Shown here in pieces: positions 17,093-25,459 of a stretch of DNA of 64,000 nucleotides. This stretch comes from Brucella sp. 21LCYQ03. Its GTDB lineage: Bacteria; Pseudomonadota; Alphaproteobacteria; Rhizobiales; Rhizobiaceae. The position numbers were made by a program, and so were the translations under genes. The stretch is taken from assembly GCF_023554105.1 (NCBI RefSeq), contig NZ_JAMJWE010000004.1:177999-241998 (forward strand). The letters run 5' to 3'. The number at the start of each line of letters is the position of its first letter. The stretch's first letter is position 1. The notes under the pieces were generated by a model. The model did not search any database. It was not told the DNA's origin and worked only from the letters and a program-made list of their open reading frames with translations.

Positions 17093-18330
17093 CGACGCCA
17101 GCAACTGGGCAAGTAACAATCCGCTCGATAGGTGCGGGCGGCGATGGCGTCGCCAATCTTCCCGATGGCCAGCTTTTTGTGCCTTTCACGCTGCCGGGCG
17201 AAGTGGCCAATGTTGCACGCGACAAGAACCGTGGCACGGTGATGGCGTTGCTTGAAACCTCCAATGAGCGTCAGGATCCTGCGTGCCAGCATTTTGAAGA
17301 ATGCGGCAGTTGCGCGTTGCAGCATTGGCAGGATGAGCCTTATCGCGCATGGAAGCGCGAGCTGGTCGTCTCCGCTCTCAGGGGACGCGGCCTTGATGTC
17401 GAGGTCGCCCCGCTTGTCGCTTGCCAGCCTCAGTCGCGTCGCCGCGCAACATTTGCGGCGCGTAAGACGGAAAAAGGCGTGCTGCTCGGTTTCAATCGTC
17501 ACCAGAGCCATGAGATTATTGATCTCGTCGAATGCGCCGTCACAGTGCCGGAAATCATCGCGCATCTTGATGACTTGCGCGAAGTGGGTGCGCTGATTGC
17601 GCCGGGTTCAAAGCCGTTCAAACTGGCCGCAACCGTAACCGCCTCCGGGCTTGATCTGGCAGCAAGCGGCTGCGGCAAGCTGAGCGATGAGCAGCGTCGG
17701 GCGCTGACCGCCCTCATGATGAAAAAGGGCTTTGCCCGCCTTTCGCATGAAGGTGAAATCATCGTCGAACCTAAAAAGCCGATCATCCATTTTGGCAAAG
17801 TGCCGGTTCCGGTGCCTCCGGGTTGCTTCCTGCAGGCAACCGTCGAGGCCGAAGAAGCGATGGTCTCGCTGGTTCAGGCGCATCTCGGTAAGGCCAAGCG
17901 CGTTGCAGACCTCTTCTGTGGTGTAGGCACATTCGCGCTGCGTATTGCAGAAAAGAGCGCGGTCCACGCGATTGAAAACGATGCGCCAGCTCTCGCTGCC
18001 CTTGATCGTGGCGTGCGTCATGTGCAGGGGTTGAAGCCTGTTTCGGTCGAACGGCGCGACCTGTTCCGCCGTCCGCTGATGCCGAAGGAACTGCTGCCTT
18101 ATGATGCGGTGGTGTTTGATCCGCCGCGCGCGGGTGCTGAAGAGCAGGCACAGGAATTGGCCAAATCTAAAGTTGGCAAGGTGGTTGCCATCTCTTGCAA
18201 TCCGGTAACGCTGGCTCGCGATCTCGCCATTCTGGTGAAGGGTGGCTATCGCATCACCCGCGTGACACCAATTGACCAGTTCCTCTGGTCGCCACATGTC
18301 GAAGCCGTGGCGACACTTGTGAAGAAATAA
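17089..18330 (+). CDS. TrmA/RlmD-family RNA uracil-C5 methyltransferase
   Basis: A 413-residue class I SAM-dependent RNA methyltransferase. An iron-sulfur cluster motif is visible near residues 64-75 (CQHFEECGSC), preceded by a short TRAM-like N-terminal domain. The C-terminal half has the SAM motif VADLFCGVGTFALRIA, the DPPRAG motif and the catalytic cysteine in ISCNPVTLARDLA. These define the RlmD/RumA group that makes 5-methyluridine in 23S rRNA; the exact target base is not certain. It overlaps tlyA by four bases and converges on the racemase gene. Confidence 0.92.
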   Translation: MTTPATGQVTIRSIGAGGDGVANLPDGQLFVPFTLPGEVANVARDKNRGTVMALLETSNERQDPACQHFEECGSCALQHWQDEPYRAWKRELVVSALRGRGLDVEVAPLVACQPQSRRRATFAARKTEKGVLLGFNRHQSHEIIDLVECAVTVPEIIAHLDDLREVGALIAPGSKPFKLAATVTASGLDLAASGCGKLSDEQRRALTALMMKKGFARLSHEGEIIVEPKKPIIHFGKVPVPVPPGCFLQATVEAEEAMVSLVQAHLGKAKRVADLFCGVGTFALRIAEKSAVHAIENDAPALAALDRGVRHVQGLKPVSVERRDLFRRPLMPKELLPYDAVVFDPPRAGAEEQAQELAKSKVGKVVAISCNPVTLARDLAILVKGGYRITRVTPIDQFLWSPHVEAVATLVKK

Positions 18331-18334
18331 TAGC

Positions 18335-19027
18335 CTAAGCCAGCGCCCAATCCACTGCTGCTTCCGCATGTAACCGTGTGGTATCAAATACCGGCACGGG
18401 GCTATCCTGCTGGCCTATCAGCAGCATGATTTCGGTGCAGCCGAGAATGATCGCTTCTGCGCCGCGCTCAACTAGGCGGTTAATGACCGCGCGGTATTTC
18501 TCGCGGGAAACATCGCGCACGTCGCCGACCACCAGTTCCTGATAGATGACGTCATGCACGGTTTTGCGGTCGGCATCGTCGGGTGTGAGAACGTCCAGCC
18601 CATATTTTGAAGCGAGGCGGCCTTTGTAGAAATTCTGTTCCATCGTGAAGGCGGTGCCGAGAAGACCAACTTTTGAAAAGCCTGTGGCCTTGATTTTTTC
18701 TGCTGTCGGGTCGGCAATATGCACAAGCGGGATTGAGGTAGCGCGTTCAATATCTGCGGCCATTTTATGCATGGTATTGGTGCAGATGAGGATGAAATCC
18801 GCGCCGCCTTTTTCAAGGTTTTGCGCTGCTTCAATCATCAGCTTTGTCAGTTCGTCCCATTTGCCCTGATGCTGGAGATGCTCGATTTCAGCAAAATCCA
18901 TCGACCACATCAGGCTTTTGGCCGAATGCGTGCCGCCGAGTCTTGCGCGGACTTCGCGGTTGATAATGCGGTAATATTCCTGCGAGCTTTCCCAACTCAT
19001 CCCGCCGATCAGTCCAATCGTTTTCAT
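18335..19027 (-). CDS. Aspartate/glutamate racemase-family protein
   Basis: A 230-residue protein opening MKTIGLIGGMSWESSQEYYR, the signature of the YgeA-type Asp/Glu racemase family. The two catalytic cysteines are in LICTNTMHK (about residue 83) and ILGCTEIMLL (about 196), so a PLP-independent two-base racemase or isomerase mechanism is likely. Substrate preference in this family is broad. GGGAGG lies upstream of the start. The stop faces the RNA methyltransferase stop only four bases away. Confidence 0.9.
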   Translation of the reverse strand: MKTIGLIGGMSWESSQEYYRIINREVRARLGGTHSAKSLMWSMDFAEIEHLQHQGKWDELTKLMIEAAQNLEKGGADFILICTNTMHKMAADIERATSIPLVHIADPTAEKIKATGFSKVGLLGTAFTMEQNFYKGRLASKYGLDVLTPDDADRKTVHDVIYQELVVGDVRDVSREKYRAVINRLVERGAEAIILGCTEIMLLIGQQDSPVPVFDTTRLHAEAAVDWALA

Positions 19028-19048
19028 TTCTGCCTCCCAGATAGAGTT

Positions 19049-19077
19049 AAGGGCGGATCGCTCCGCCCTTTTGTTCG
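19049..19077. terminator. Hairpin between the LOG-family and racemase genes
   Basis: A 9-base perfect stem AAGGGCGGA (19049-19057) with TCCGCCCTT (19062-19070), four-base loop. The T-rich side is on the plus strand, whereas the gene that needs termination here reads minus; on the minus strand the tail is weak. Confidence 0.5.
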
Positions 19078-19102
19078 TTATGCAATCGTTTCAGAGCCGC
19101 GA

Positions 19103-19705
19103 TTACATCTTCTCGATGATTTTCGGATCGCCTTCATGCGCACGGCCATTGGCAGCAATGATCGCAGGCACGATGTCTGTTGCCTCATCAATCACCAGTG
19201 GCTTTACCTGATGCGCGGTATGAATAAAGCCTTCGGCGGTCATGTGCTCAAGCAGGGTGAGCATTGGCTGCCAGAAATTGTTGATATTGGCGAAAACCAT
19301 TGGTTTGCGATGCTTGCCAAGCTGCGCCCACGTCATCATTTCCACGATTTCTTCAACCGTGCCGATGCCGCCGGGAAGGGTGACAAAAGCGTCCGACTTC
19401 TGGAACATCAGGTGCTTGCGCTCGTGCATGTCGCCAACCACGATCAGCTCGGTCAGTTCCTGCGCTTTCTCTAAGCTTGCTTCCTTGTCGAGCAGGAAGG
19501 TCGGGATGATGCCGGTGACTTCACCGCCCGCTTCCATCACACCTTGGGCAACCGCGCCCATAATGCCGCGTGTTCCGCCGCCATAAACAAGGCGAATGCC
19601 GTGTTCAGCAAGCGAGCGACCAAGCGTCAGGCCCGCTTCGCGATAGATTGGATTTAAGCCCGTTGAAGAGCCGCAATAAACACAAATGGATCGAATCTGA
19701 GACAT
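19103..19705 (-). CDS. LOG-family protein (cytokinin riboside 5'-monophosphate phosphoribohydrolase-like)
   Basis: A 200-residue protein of the TIGR00730/LOG family. It has ICVYCGSSTGLNP at the N terminus, LVYGGGTRGIMGAVA around 38-52, and the family signature PGGIGTVEEIVEMMTW near 108-123. Members hydrolyse nucleoside monophosphates at the N-glycosidic bond, releasing a base and ribose 5-phosphate. Bacterial copies may act in nucleotide salvage rather than hormone synthesis. The start is 85 bases from the divergent MliC gene. Confidence 0.92.
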   Translation of the reverse strand: MSQIRSICVYCGSSTGLNPIYREAGLTLGRSLAEHGIRLVYGGGTRGIMGAVAQGVMEAGGEVTGIIPTFLLDKEASLEKAQELTELIVVGDMHERKHLMFQKSDAFVTLPGGIGTVEEIVEMMTWAQLGKHRKPMVFANINNFWQPMLTLLEHMTAEGFIHTAHQVKPLVIDEATDIVPAIIAANGRAHEGDPKIIEKM

Positions 19706-19790
19706 AATTTCTTGTGCGCTTTTGCGGTTTCAGCGTCAAGCGTCTCAAGCTATAACTGTCGCGAAGCATCAATGAGGCAGGGAGTTTGAT

Positions 19791-20141
19791 ATGATGAAGA
19801 AGTTGGTTTTGGCTACAGGTTTTTCGCTTGTGGCATCGGGTGCGCTGGCCGGAGAAATTAACATTCCACTGCCCGACGATGTCGAAGTAACGGAAAACTC
19901 GGTTCTTTATAAATGCGGTGATCAGAACGTTTCTGCCACCTATTACAATGCCGGTGAAAACTCACTTGTGCAGCTTGAAATGGAAGACGCTTCGGTTCTC
20001 GCAGCCAATGTGCTTGCGGGTTCTGGTGCGAAATATGCAGGTGGCGTTTACATCTGGTGGACCAAAGGCGACAGCGCTGATCTCTATAATCTGATGGATG
20101 ATCCCGATCAGGAAAAGCCAATTAGCTGTAAAGAAGAGTAG
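19791..20141 (+). CDS. MliC-like periplasmic lysozyme inhibitor
   Basis: A 116-residue protein with a clear signal peptide (MMKKLVLATGFSLVASGALA). The mature domain has a paired Cys arrangement (YKCGDQNVSATYYN and the Cys close to the C terminus) and the MliC/PliC pattern SGAKYAGGVYIWWTKGD, the segment that inserts into the lysozyme active site in characterised members. There is no lipobox, so it is likely periplasmic and not lipid-anchored. It probably protects peptidoglycan against host c-type lysozyme. GGGAG precedes the two tandem ATGs. Confidence 0.85.
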   Translation: MMKKLVLATGFSLVASGALAGEINIPLPDDVEVTENSVLYKCGDQNVSATYYNAGENSLVQLEMEDASVLAANVLAGSGAKYAGGVYIWWTKGDSADLYNLMDDPDQEKPISCKEE

Positions 20142-20253
20142 TTTTCTTATAATCAGTACCGATAATTTTTGTAATTCGGCTCAACTTCTTGTGAGGCGCA
20201 TAAAAAAGCGATAAACCCATTGACTAATTTACTCATGTGGGTTTCGGGCCGAA

Positions 20254-21486
20254 ATGCAAAATTACAGATATGGAATTATCGGTATTATTATCGTCCTTAT
20301 TCTGGGCGGTGGTGCGTATTATTGGAATTCGCTGAAAGAGCAGGGCGCAGCACCGGGTTTGGACATCGCCGCAAAGGCTCCCGAAACGGGCGGCGCGCCT
20401 AAGACCGCTGAGACGCAGGCTCCTGTTGCGGTAGCTGAGCCTGAGAAGCCAGCGGAAGCGGCAGCGCAACAATCCGCTGAGCAGAAAGCGCCCGCAGCTT
20501 CCCCGGAAGCGCCAAAAGAAGCCAAGGTTCCTGTTTTCGACATTCTTCGTGTCGAAACAGATGGCTCGGTGGTGATCGCGGGTCAGGCCGCTGCCAATGC
20601 AGCCGTTGAAATTATTTCGGGTTCAAAAGTGCTGGGAACGGCCAAGGCCGGTGAAAATGGCGATTTTGCTATTGTTCTCGATCAGCCGTTACCACCGGGT
20701 GATCATCAGCTTGTGCTGCGCGCAGGCGGTGATGGCGCCAATGTTGCAACCTCGGCGCAGACAGCAATCGTATACGTGCCTGATAACAACAATGGTCAGG
20801 TTCTTGCGCTCGTTGAAGAGCCGGGTCAGGCAAGCCGTCTGATCACCAAGCCGGAAGCCCCTGCGCAGCAAGCTGCATCGTCGACGGAAACAGGCGAGCA
20901 GGCACCACAGGTAACGGCGCCGGTGGATGCGCCGATTGCCATTGAAGCAGTGGAAATTGAAGGCAGCAAAGTTTTCGTTGCAGGCAAGGCGAAGGGTGGC
21001 AGCACTGTTATCGTTAATGCAAACGATATTCTGCTCGGCTCAAGTCCGATTTCACCGGAAGGGCGTTTTCTGGTCCAAAGCCAGAAGCCGCTTGCGGTGG
21101 GTGATTACATCATCCGTGCTGATTTGCTGGATGCCAGTGGCCGTGTGATAGCAACCGCACGCGTGCCGTTCCGTCGTGAGGCGGGTGAGAATGTCTCAGC
21201 CGTTGCAACGGGCACAGTCAGCCAGAACAGTGCAACGGAAGATGCAGCCGGTGGCACACCATTGCAGAAGGTCGATGGCTCAGTGATCATCCGCAAGGGT
21301 GACAATCTCTGGACTATTTCCAAGCGCACTTATGGTCATGGCACCCGCTACACCACCATCTATCTCGCCAATTGTGATCAAATCCGTAATCCGGACCTTA
21401 TTCTACCGGGGCAGGTTTTTGTGATGCCGCAGCAGCCGCTCGGCGATGATGAAGTGCAGCGCCGCCTGCACGATTCCGCAAACTGA
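20254..21486 (+). CDS. LysM-domain envelope protein
   Basis: A 410-residue protein: a short cytoplasmic N terminus, one transmembrane anchor (about 7-24), a long Ala/Pro/Glu-rich low-complexity stretch (about 35-90), two repeated Ig-like or carboxypeptidase-regulatory-like beta modules (about 95-180 and 230-310), and a C-terminal LysM domain (about 345-395) with IRKGDNLWTISKRTYGHGT and YLANCDQIRNPDLILPGQ. LysM binds N-acetylglucosamine in peptidoglycan, so the protein should span from the inner membrane to the wall. No catalytic domain was seen. Confidence 0.88.
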   Translation: MQNYRYGIIGIIIVLILGGGAYYWNSLKEQGAAPGLDIAAKAPETGGAPKTAETQAPVAVAEPEKPAEAAAQQSAEQKAPAASPEAPKEAKVPVFDILRVETDGSVVIAGQAAANAAVEIISGSKVLGTAKAGENGDFAIVLDQPLPPGDHQLVLRAGGDGANVATSAQTAIVYVPDNNNGQVLALVEEPGQASRLITKPEAPAQQAASSTETGEQAPQVTAPVDAPIAIEAVEIEGSKVFVAGKAKGGSTVIVNANDILLGSSPISPEGRFLVQSQKPLAVGDYIIRADLLDASGRVIATARVPFRREAGENVSAVATGTVSQNSATEDAAGGTPLQKVDGSVIIRKGDNLWTISKRTYGHGTRYTTIYLANCDQIRNPDLILPGQVFVMPQQPLGDDEVQRRLHDSAN

Positions 21487-21560
21487 TGTAAACGCGTTAT
21501 CTCCATTTCGTGAACGCAGTGTCCTTTAGAAATGGCACTGCGTAATCTTGCTTTTTTGAG

Positions 21561-21587
21561 TATAATCGTATATCGTCGATTTACGAT
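21561..21587 (+). promoter_or_regulatory. -10 element overlapping a 23-base near-perfect palindrome (ArsR operator candidate)
   Basis: TATAAT at 21561-21566 matches the -10 consensus. It overlaps by two bases a palindrome at 21565-21587 built as ATCGTA-T-ATCG-T-CGAT-T-TACGAT, with mismatches only at the centre and one symmetric pair. The position across the start of transcription fits autorepression by the ArsR-type protein encoded immediately downstream. Confidence 0.6.
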
Positions 21588-21921
21588 GAATATTTCCTTA
21601 GACATAATGTCTGACGCAGTTCAGGGCGTGGACGATGAGGATGCTGCGCGCATATATGCAGCGCTTGGCCATTCCGTTCGCATTCACATTCTCCGGCAGC
21701 TTATTCTTGAAGATGCCTGCTGCTGCAAAGACATTGTCGGTCGTCTCGACCTTGCGCAGTCCACGGTGTCGCAGCATCTCAAGGTTCTCGTCCAGGCTGG
21801 CCTTATCGACTATCGGCCCGACCGCCAGACATCACGCTACAGCGTCAACTGGCAGCAATTGACCAAAATTCGTTCGCATCTTGTAGCCTTCAACAATGGC
21901 TGCTGCGAAAAACCTGTCTGA
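21586..21921 (+). CDS. ArsR-family transcriptional regulator
   Basis: A small winged helix-turn-helix protein (111 residues from ATG 21586; 104 from ATG 21607). The recognition region reads LDLAQSTVSQHLKVLVQAGL. A run of three cysteines (DACCCKDI) sits just before it, near where many ArsR proteins bind metal, and two more Cys close the C terminus (GCCEKPV), so a thiol or metal sensor is plausible. Neither start has a good Shine-Dalgarno; since the palindrome covers ATG 21586, the shorter form may be the real one. It precedes the ATM1-type exporter by 15 bases and probably controls it. Confidence 0.88.
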   Translation: MNISLDIMSDAVQGVDDEDAARIYAALGHSVRIHILRQLILEDACCCKDIVGRLDLAQSTVSQHLKVLVQAGLIDYRPDRQTSRYSVNWQQLTKIRSHLVAFNNGCCEKPV

Positions 21922-21936
21922 TCTGAAAGAAACACC

Positions 21937-23823
21937 ATGAGTTCCCCTAAAACTGTTTCTGCCGATTCCGGCGAAACGCTAAAAACCTTGCGAAATCTGT
22001 GGCCCTATATGTGGCCATCTGAGCGCCCCGATCTGCGTATGCGCGTGGTATGGGCGACGTTCTATCTGGTGATTTCCAAGCTCGTGCTGATCCTCGTTCC
22101 CTATTTCTTCAAGTGGGTCACAAATGCGCTGAATGGTCAGCTTGATGCAGCCGATTACATTCCGCTGTTTCTCACTGGCGCGGTGATGCTTGTGCTGGCC
22201 TATAATGCGGCCAAGATCGTTCAGGCGGGTTTGAACCAGTTGCGCGATGCGCTGTTTGCCAGTGTTGGTCAGCATGCGGTACGCCAGCTTGCCTATAAAA
22301 CCTTCGTGCATATGCATCAGCTCTCGCTGCGCTTCCATCTGGAGCGGCGCACAGGCGGGCTCTCGCGCGTCATTGAGCGCGGCACTAAGGGCATTGAAAC
22401 GATTGTCCGTTTCACGATCCTCAACACGCTGCCAACCATTCTGGAATTTGCACTGACGGCGGTTATTTTCGCCTTCGCTTACGGTTTTTCCTATCTGCTC
22501 GTCGTGGCTGTTACGGTCGTTGCCTATACGTGGTTCACGATCAAGGCGAGTGACTGGCGCATCAATATTCGCCGCGAGATGAATGACTCCGACACCGATG
22601 CCAATACCAAGGCAATCGACTCGCTGCTCAACTTCGAGACGGTCAAATATTTTGGCAATGAGACGATGGAAGCCAAGCGCTTCGATGCGTCGATGGCGCG
22701 CTATGAAGATGCGGCAACCAAAACATGGACCTCGCTCGGCTGGCTCAACTTCGGTCAGGCCGTCATTTTCGGCGTCGGTATGGCGATTGTAATGGTGATG
22801 TCGGCGCGTGAAGTGCAAGTGGGCACACAGTCGTTGGGTGACTTCGTTTTCATCAACGCAATGCTAATGCAGCTTTCGATTCCACTCAATTTCATTGGCT
22901 TCATCTATCGTGAAATCCGTCAAGGTTTGACCGACATTGAGCAGATGTTTGACCTTCTCGATGTGCAGCAGGAAGTGCAGGACAAGCCAACTGCCGAGCC
23001 TCTCAGCGTCGATAAGGCCGCGATCCGCTTCAATGATGTGCATTTTGCCTATGATGCCAATCGTCCGATCCTCAAAGGCGTGAGCTTTGAAGTGCCAGCG
23101 GGCAAAACTGTGGCGATTGTCGGCCCATCCGGCGCGGGCAAATCCACGATCTCGCGTCTGCTGTTCCGCTTTTATGACGTCCAGTCGGGTTCCGTCACGA
23201 TTGACGGGCAGGATGTGCGCGAAGTGACACAGGAAAGCTTGCGTAAAGTCATCGGTATGGTGCCGCAGGATACGGTGCTGTTCAACGATACGATTGCCTA
23301 TAACATTCGTTATGGCCGCACCGATGCCAGCGATCAGGAAGTGGAAAAGGCAGCTGAAATGGCGCAGATTTCCCAGTTCATCAAGCATCTGCCGGAAGGC
23401 TATCAGGCGATGGTGGGTGAACGCGGACTGAAGCTTTCGGGTGGCGAAAAGCAGCGCGTGGCTATTGCCCGCACGATCCTGAAAGCACCGCCGATCCTTA
23501 TACTGGATGAAGCAACGTCGGCGCTGGATACTGCGACAGAACAGGAAATCCAGTCGGCGCTTGATATTGTCAGCCGTGGCCGAACGACGCTGGTGATTGC
23601 GCACCGTCTGTCGACTGTGATCAGCGCCGACGAAATCATCGTGCTGAAAGATGGTCTGATTGCCGAGCGTGGCACGCATCGCGATCTGCTCTTGCAGGAT
23701 GGTCTCTATGCTTCGATGTGGAGCCGTCAGCGCGAAGCGGACGAGGCAGAAGAACGCCTGCGTCAGGTCCGTGAAAGTGATGATATGGGCGTCGTCAGCC
23801 GCGGTGTTCCCGCAGCTGAGTAA
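21937..23823 (+). CDS. ATM1-type ABC exporter (ATP-binding/permease)
   Basis: A 628-residue half-transporter with a six-helix permease domain (about 35-330) and a nucleotide-binding domain (about 355-600). Walker A is [12 protein letters not shown], the signature LSGGEKQRVAIAR, Walker B LILDEATSALD, and the H-loop His is in VIAHRLSTV. The permease contains the ATM1/HMT1 hallmarks HLERRTGGLSRVIERGTKGI and FNFETVKYFGNE-like LLNFETVKYFGNE. Relatives export glutathione-based thiol or metal conjugates. The upstream ArsR gene supports a link to metal or thiol stress (inference). Confidence 0.93.
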   Translation: MSSPKTVSADSGETLKTLRNLWPYMWPSERPDLRMRVVWATFYLVISKLVLILVPYFFKWVTNALNGQLDAADYIPLFLTGAVMLVLAYNAAKIVQAGLNQLRDALFASVGQHAVRQLAYKTFVHMHQLSLRFHLERRTGGLSRVIERGTKGIETIVRFTILNTLPTILEFALTAVIFAFAYGFSYLLVVAVTVVAYTWFTIKASDWRINIRREMNDSDTDANTKAIDSLLNFETVKYFGNETMEAKRFDASMARYEDAATKTWTSLGWLNFGQAVIFGVGMAIVMVMSAREVQVGTQSLGDFVFINAMLMQLSIPLNFIGFIYREIRQGLTDIEQMFDLLDVQQEVQDKPTAEPLSVDKAAIRFNDVHFAYDANRPILKGVSFEVPAGKTVAIVGPSGAGKSTISRLLFRFYDVQSGSVTIDGQDVREVTQESLRKVIGMVPQDTVLFNDTIAYNIRYGRTDASDQEVEKAAEMAQISQFIKHLPEGYQAMVGERGLKLSGGEKQRVAIARTILKAPPILILDEATSALDTATEQEIQSALDIVSRGRTTLVIAHRLSTVISADEIIVLKDGLIAERGTHRDLLLQDGLYASMWSRQREADEAEERLRQVRESDDMGVVSRGVPAAE

Positions 23824-23851
23824 GGCTCTTTGCAGACATCGAAAATTAAGG

Positions 23852-23877
23852 CATTGTCAGTCTGGGGGCTGACAATG
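23852..23877 (+). promoter_or_regulatory. Hairpin enclosing the SD and start codon of the next gene
   Basis: Perfect 9-base inverted repeat CATTGTCAG (23852-23860) and CTGACAATG (23869-23877) with an eight-base loop TCTGGGGG. The ATG at 23875 is the last part of the 3' arm and the G-rich ribosome-binding sequence is in the loop. In RNA it would hide the start codon. It could also be a DNA operator. Confidence 0.6.
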
Positions 23878-24429
23878 TCACAGATATTTCGGCAAAAAAC
23901 ATTTTGGAAAAAAACACTCTGGTGGACCTGGAAGGTCTACGAGTTTTTCTGCGTTGCGATTGTAACTATCCTCAGCTTGCGCATTTTGTTTTTGCTCGTT
24001 GTCTATTTGACCGACAGTTTTATCTTGCCCAATGGTATGATCGTGAAACGTGAATTTTACGGTTCAATACGACAGAGTCAGAGTAACCTCTATGCATCTG
24101 ACAGTAAAACGCGTCTTGCAACTCGAATTTCAAGCATGTGCTTTGATGACCGCTATATAAAGGTTCGTAGCTCTGCTGGTCTCCAATTAATCGATGGGGA
24201 AACGAACAGACTTATTCCGCTTGCTGACGATGGAGCCGGGAAAGGGGTTGGTCCCTGGGATACACTGATCGGTGACTGTAATGGTTATTACAAAGACTGG
24301 GTGTCTCCAAACTTTCTATATGTGACGAACAGAGATCGCCGGGTGCCACGTTGTGATCGACGCAATTTTGATAATCCCAATTTGAAAAATCTTGCATGGT
24401 TTGAAAAGCGCCGTTGTCGTTCACACTGA
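23875..24429 (+). CDS. Membrane-anchored protein of unknown function (immunity-protein candidate)
   Basis: I do not recognise the family. The 184-residue product has a basic N terminus, one transmembrane helix (about 21-46) and a soluble C-terminal part of about 135 residues, predicted periplasmic by the positive-inside rule, with four cysteines (in CFDDR, GDCNGYY, RCDRRN and RCRSH). The gene looks AT-richer than its neighbours. It lies between the ATM1 exporter and a MuF-domain protein. A 41-residue ORF at 25456 repeats its N-terminal pattern LWxxWxVYxxxCV. Position and topology suggest an immunity protein against a periplasm-acting toxin, but this is inference. Confidence 0.6.
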   Translation: MSQIFRQKTFWKKTLWWTWKVYEFFCVAIVTILSLRILFLLVVYLTDSFILPNGMIVKREFYGSIRQSQSNLYASDSKTRLATRISSMCFDDRYIKVRSSAGLQLIDGETNRLIPLADDGAGKGVGPWDTLIGDCNGYYKDWVSPNFLYVTNRDRRVPRCDRRNFDNPNLKNLAWFEKRRCRSH

Positions 24430-24501
24430 TGAAATGCAGCTTTGCAGCCTGATAGAAACCAATTTTTGAATAAGTTATCCCCTTAAGATCTATCGCCATT
24501 A

Positions 24502-24529
24502 CCCTCTCAGGAATTGTAATTTGAGAGGG
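24502..24529 (+). promoter_or_regulatory. Hairpin sequestering the SD of the MuF-domain gene
   Basis: CCCTCTCA (24502-24509) pairs perfectly with TGAGAGGG (24522-24529); the loop is 12 bases. The 3' arm is the purine-rich GAGAGGG that would serve as the ribosome-binding site for ATG 24533. No T-run follows, so it is less like a terminator than a translational lock. Confidence 0.55.
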
Positions 24530-24532
24530 CTC

Positions 24533-25459
24533 ATGAATATATATTTATCGAAGATCAATAAGAGCAGACAGCGGTTGAATGAATTAAGCCGCAGGGAAGC
24601 TTTCGGTCACTATATCAAACATGGCAGTGTTCCTCGTGTTTGGAACGAAATTATGGATGCTTCACACACCGAAGAAAAGTTTCTTCGGTATCTGACGCGT
24701 TATCATCAAGCTTTGTCACACAAAGCGAATGTTGGTGCTGAGGAGCGGAGCACCACACATTATATTTGGCGTACAAAGCGTGATGGTCGCGTGCGAAGCG
24801 AACATGCTGCCAATGACGGCAAATTATTCTCATGGAATGAACGGCCTGTGACTGGCCATCCCGGTGAAGAGTATAATTGCCGATGCATCGCTGAGCCATA
24901 TGTCGAAGGGGCAACAGAGTATGCAACGCATAATTTTTCATCGAGTCTTGCAGCATCTTATGGTCGCTGGAGTAATTCAGATTTCGTGAAGCATTATTAT
25001 TATGGGAATGGCCGCCCGGTAACTTTATTGGAAATAGGCCATTTGCGAGAGATTGCAGAACATTATGCTTATCACGATGGAGATGACGGCGCATTTCGTC
25101 GGTTGTCAGGGCAGATTGCAAGCAAAGCTCGAGAAGGCGGGATGGGACCATTGTGGTGCTACTTCGGAAATTCTTATAATTTTAAGCCCGTCTTGTTTTC
25201 GCATGGATGGAGTAGCGTAATTGGCTATTCTCGGGGAGCTGTTAAAAAACAAGGCGCAATGTTGCTAATTAGTGGTGAAAGTCAATTCTACTTCAAAGAT
25301 ACCTTCAAAGACCCTTTGGATATGGACGATTTCGTGGGTAGAGAAATAGAAGTAGGTGGGACGCCTTACGAAATTACGGGCGAGTGGACAGCAAATTTCG
25401 TTGCGCAAGTTTTTACTGACGAGTCGAGAAGCCAGTATTTTCATAAGGGGGGCAAATGA
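24533..25459 (+). CDS. Phage Mu F-like domain protein with unrecognised C-terminal domain (toxin candidate)
   Basis: A 308-residue protein. Residues about 72-122 carry the MuF/SPP1 gp7 minor-head signature: YIWRTKRDGRVRSEHAANDG, then GHPG (108-111) and CRC (116-118). In complete phages this belongs to a larger head protein, but no portal, terminase or capsid gene is nearby. The C-terminal part (about 131-308) is a separate domain rich in aromatic residues, Gly and His, with HGWSSVIGY and FVGREIEVGGTPYEITGEW. MuF modules are known to carry toxin domains at their C terminus, so this could be a toxin; no catalytic motif was identified. A TTG start at 24521 is an alternative. Confidence 0.65.
   Translation: MNIYLSKINKSRQRLNELSRREAFGHYIKHGSVPRVWNEIMDASHTEEKFLRYLTRYHQALSHKANVGAEERSTTHYIWRTKRDGRVRSEHAANDGKLFSWNERPVTGHPGEEYNCRCIAEPYVEGATEYATHNFSSSLAASYGRWSNSDFVKHYYYGNGRPVTLLEIGHLREIAEHYAYHDGDDGAFRRLSGQIASKAREGGMGPLWCYFGNSYNFKPVLFSHGWSSVIGYSRGAVKKQGAMLLISGESQFYFKDTFKDPLDMDDFVGREIEVGGTPYEITGEWTANFVAQVFTDESRSQYFHKGGK

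Noticed and set aside
24212..24499. Minus-strand ORF opposite the immunity-like gene, considered as an antisense antitoxin
   Set aside because: No ribosome-binding site, composition like a shadow frame, and it overlaps a better supported plus-strand gene.
24533..25459. Prophage remnant
   Set aside because: Only the MuF-like motif is phage-related; there is no integrase, terminase, portal, tail or lysis gene and no attachment-site duplication was seen.
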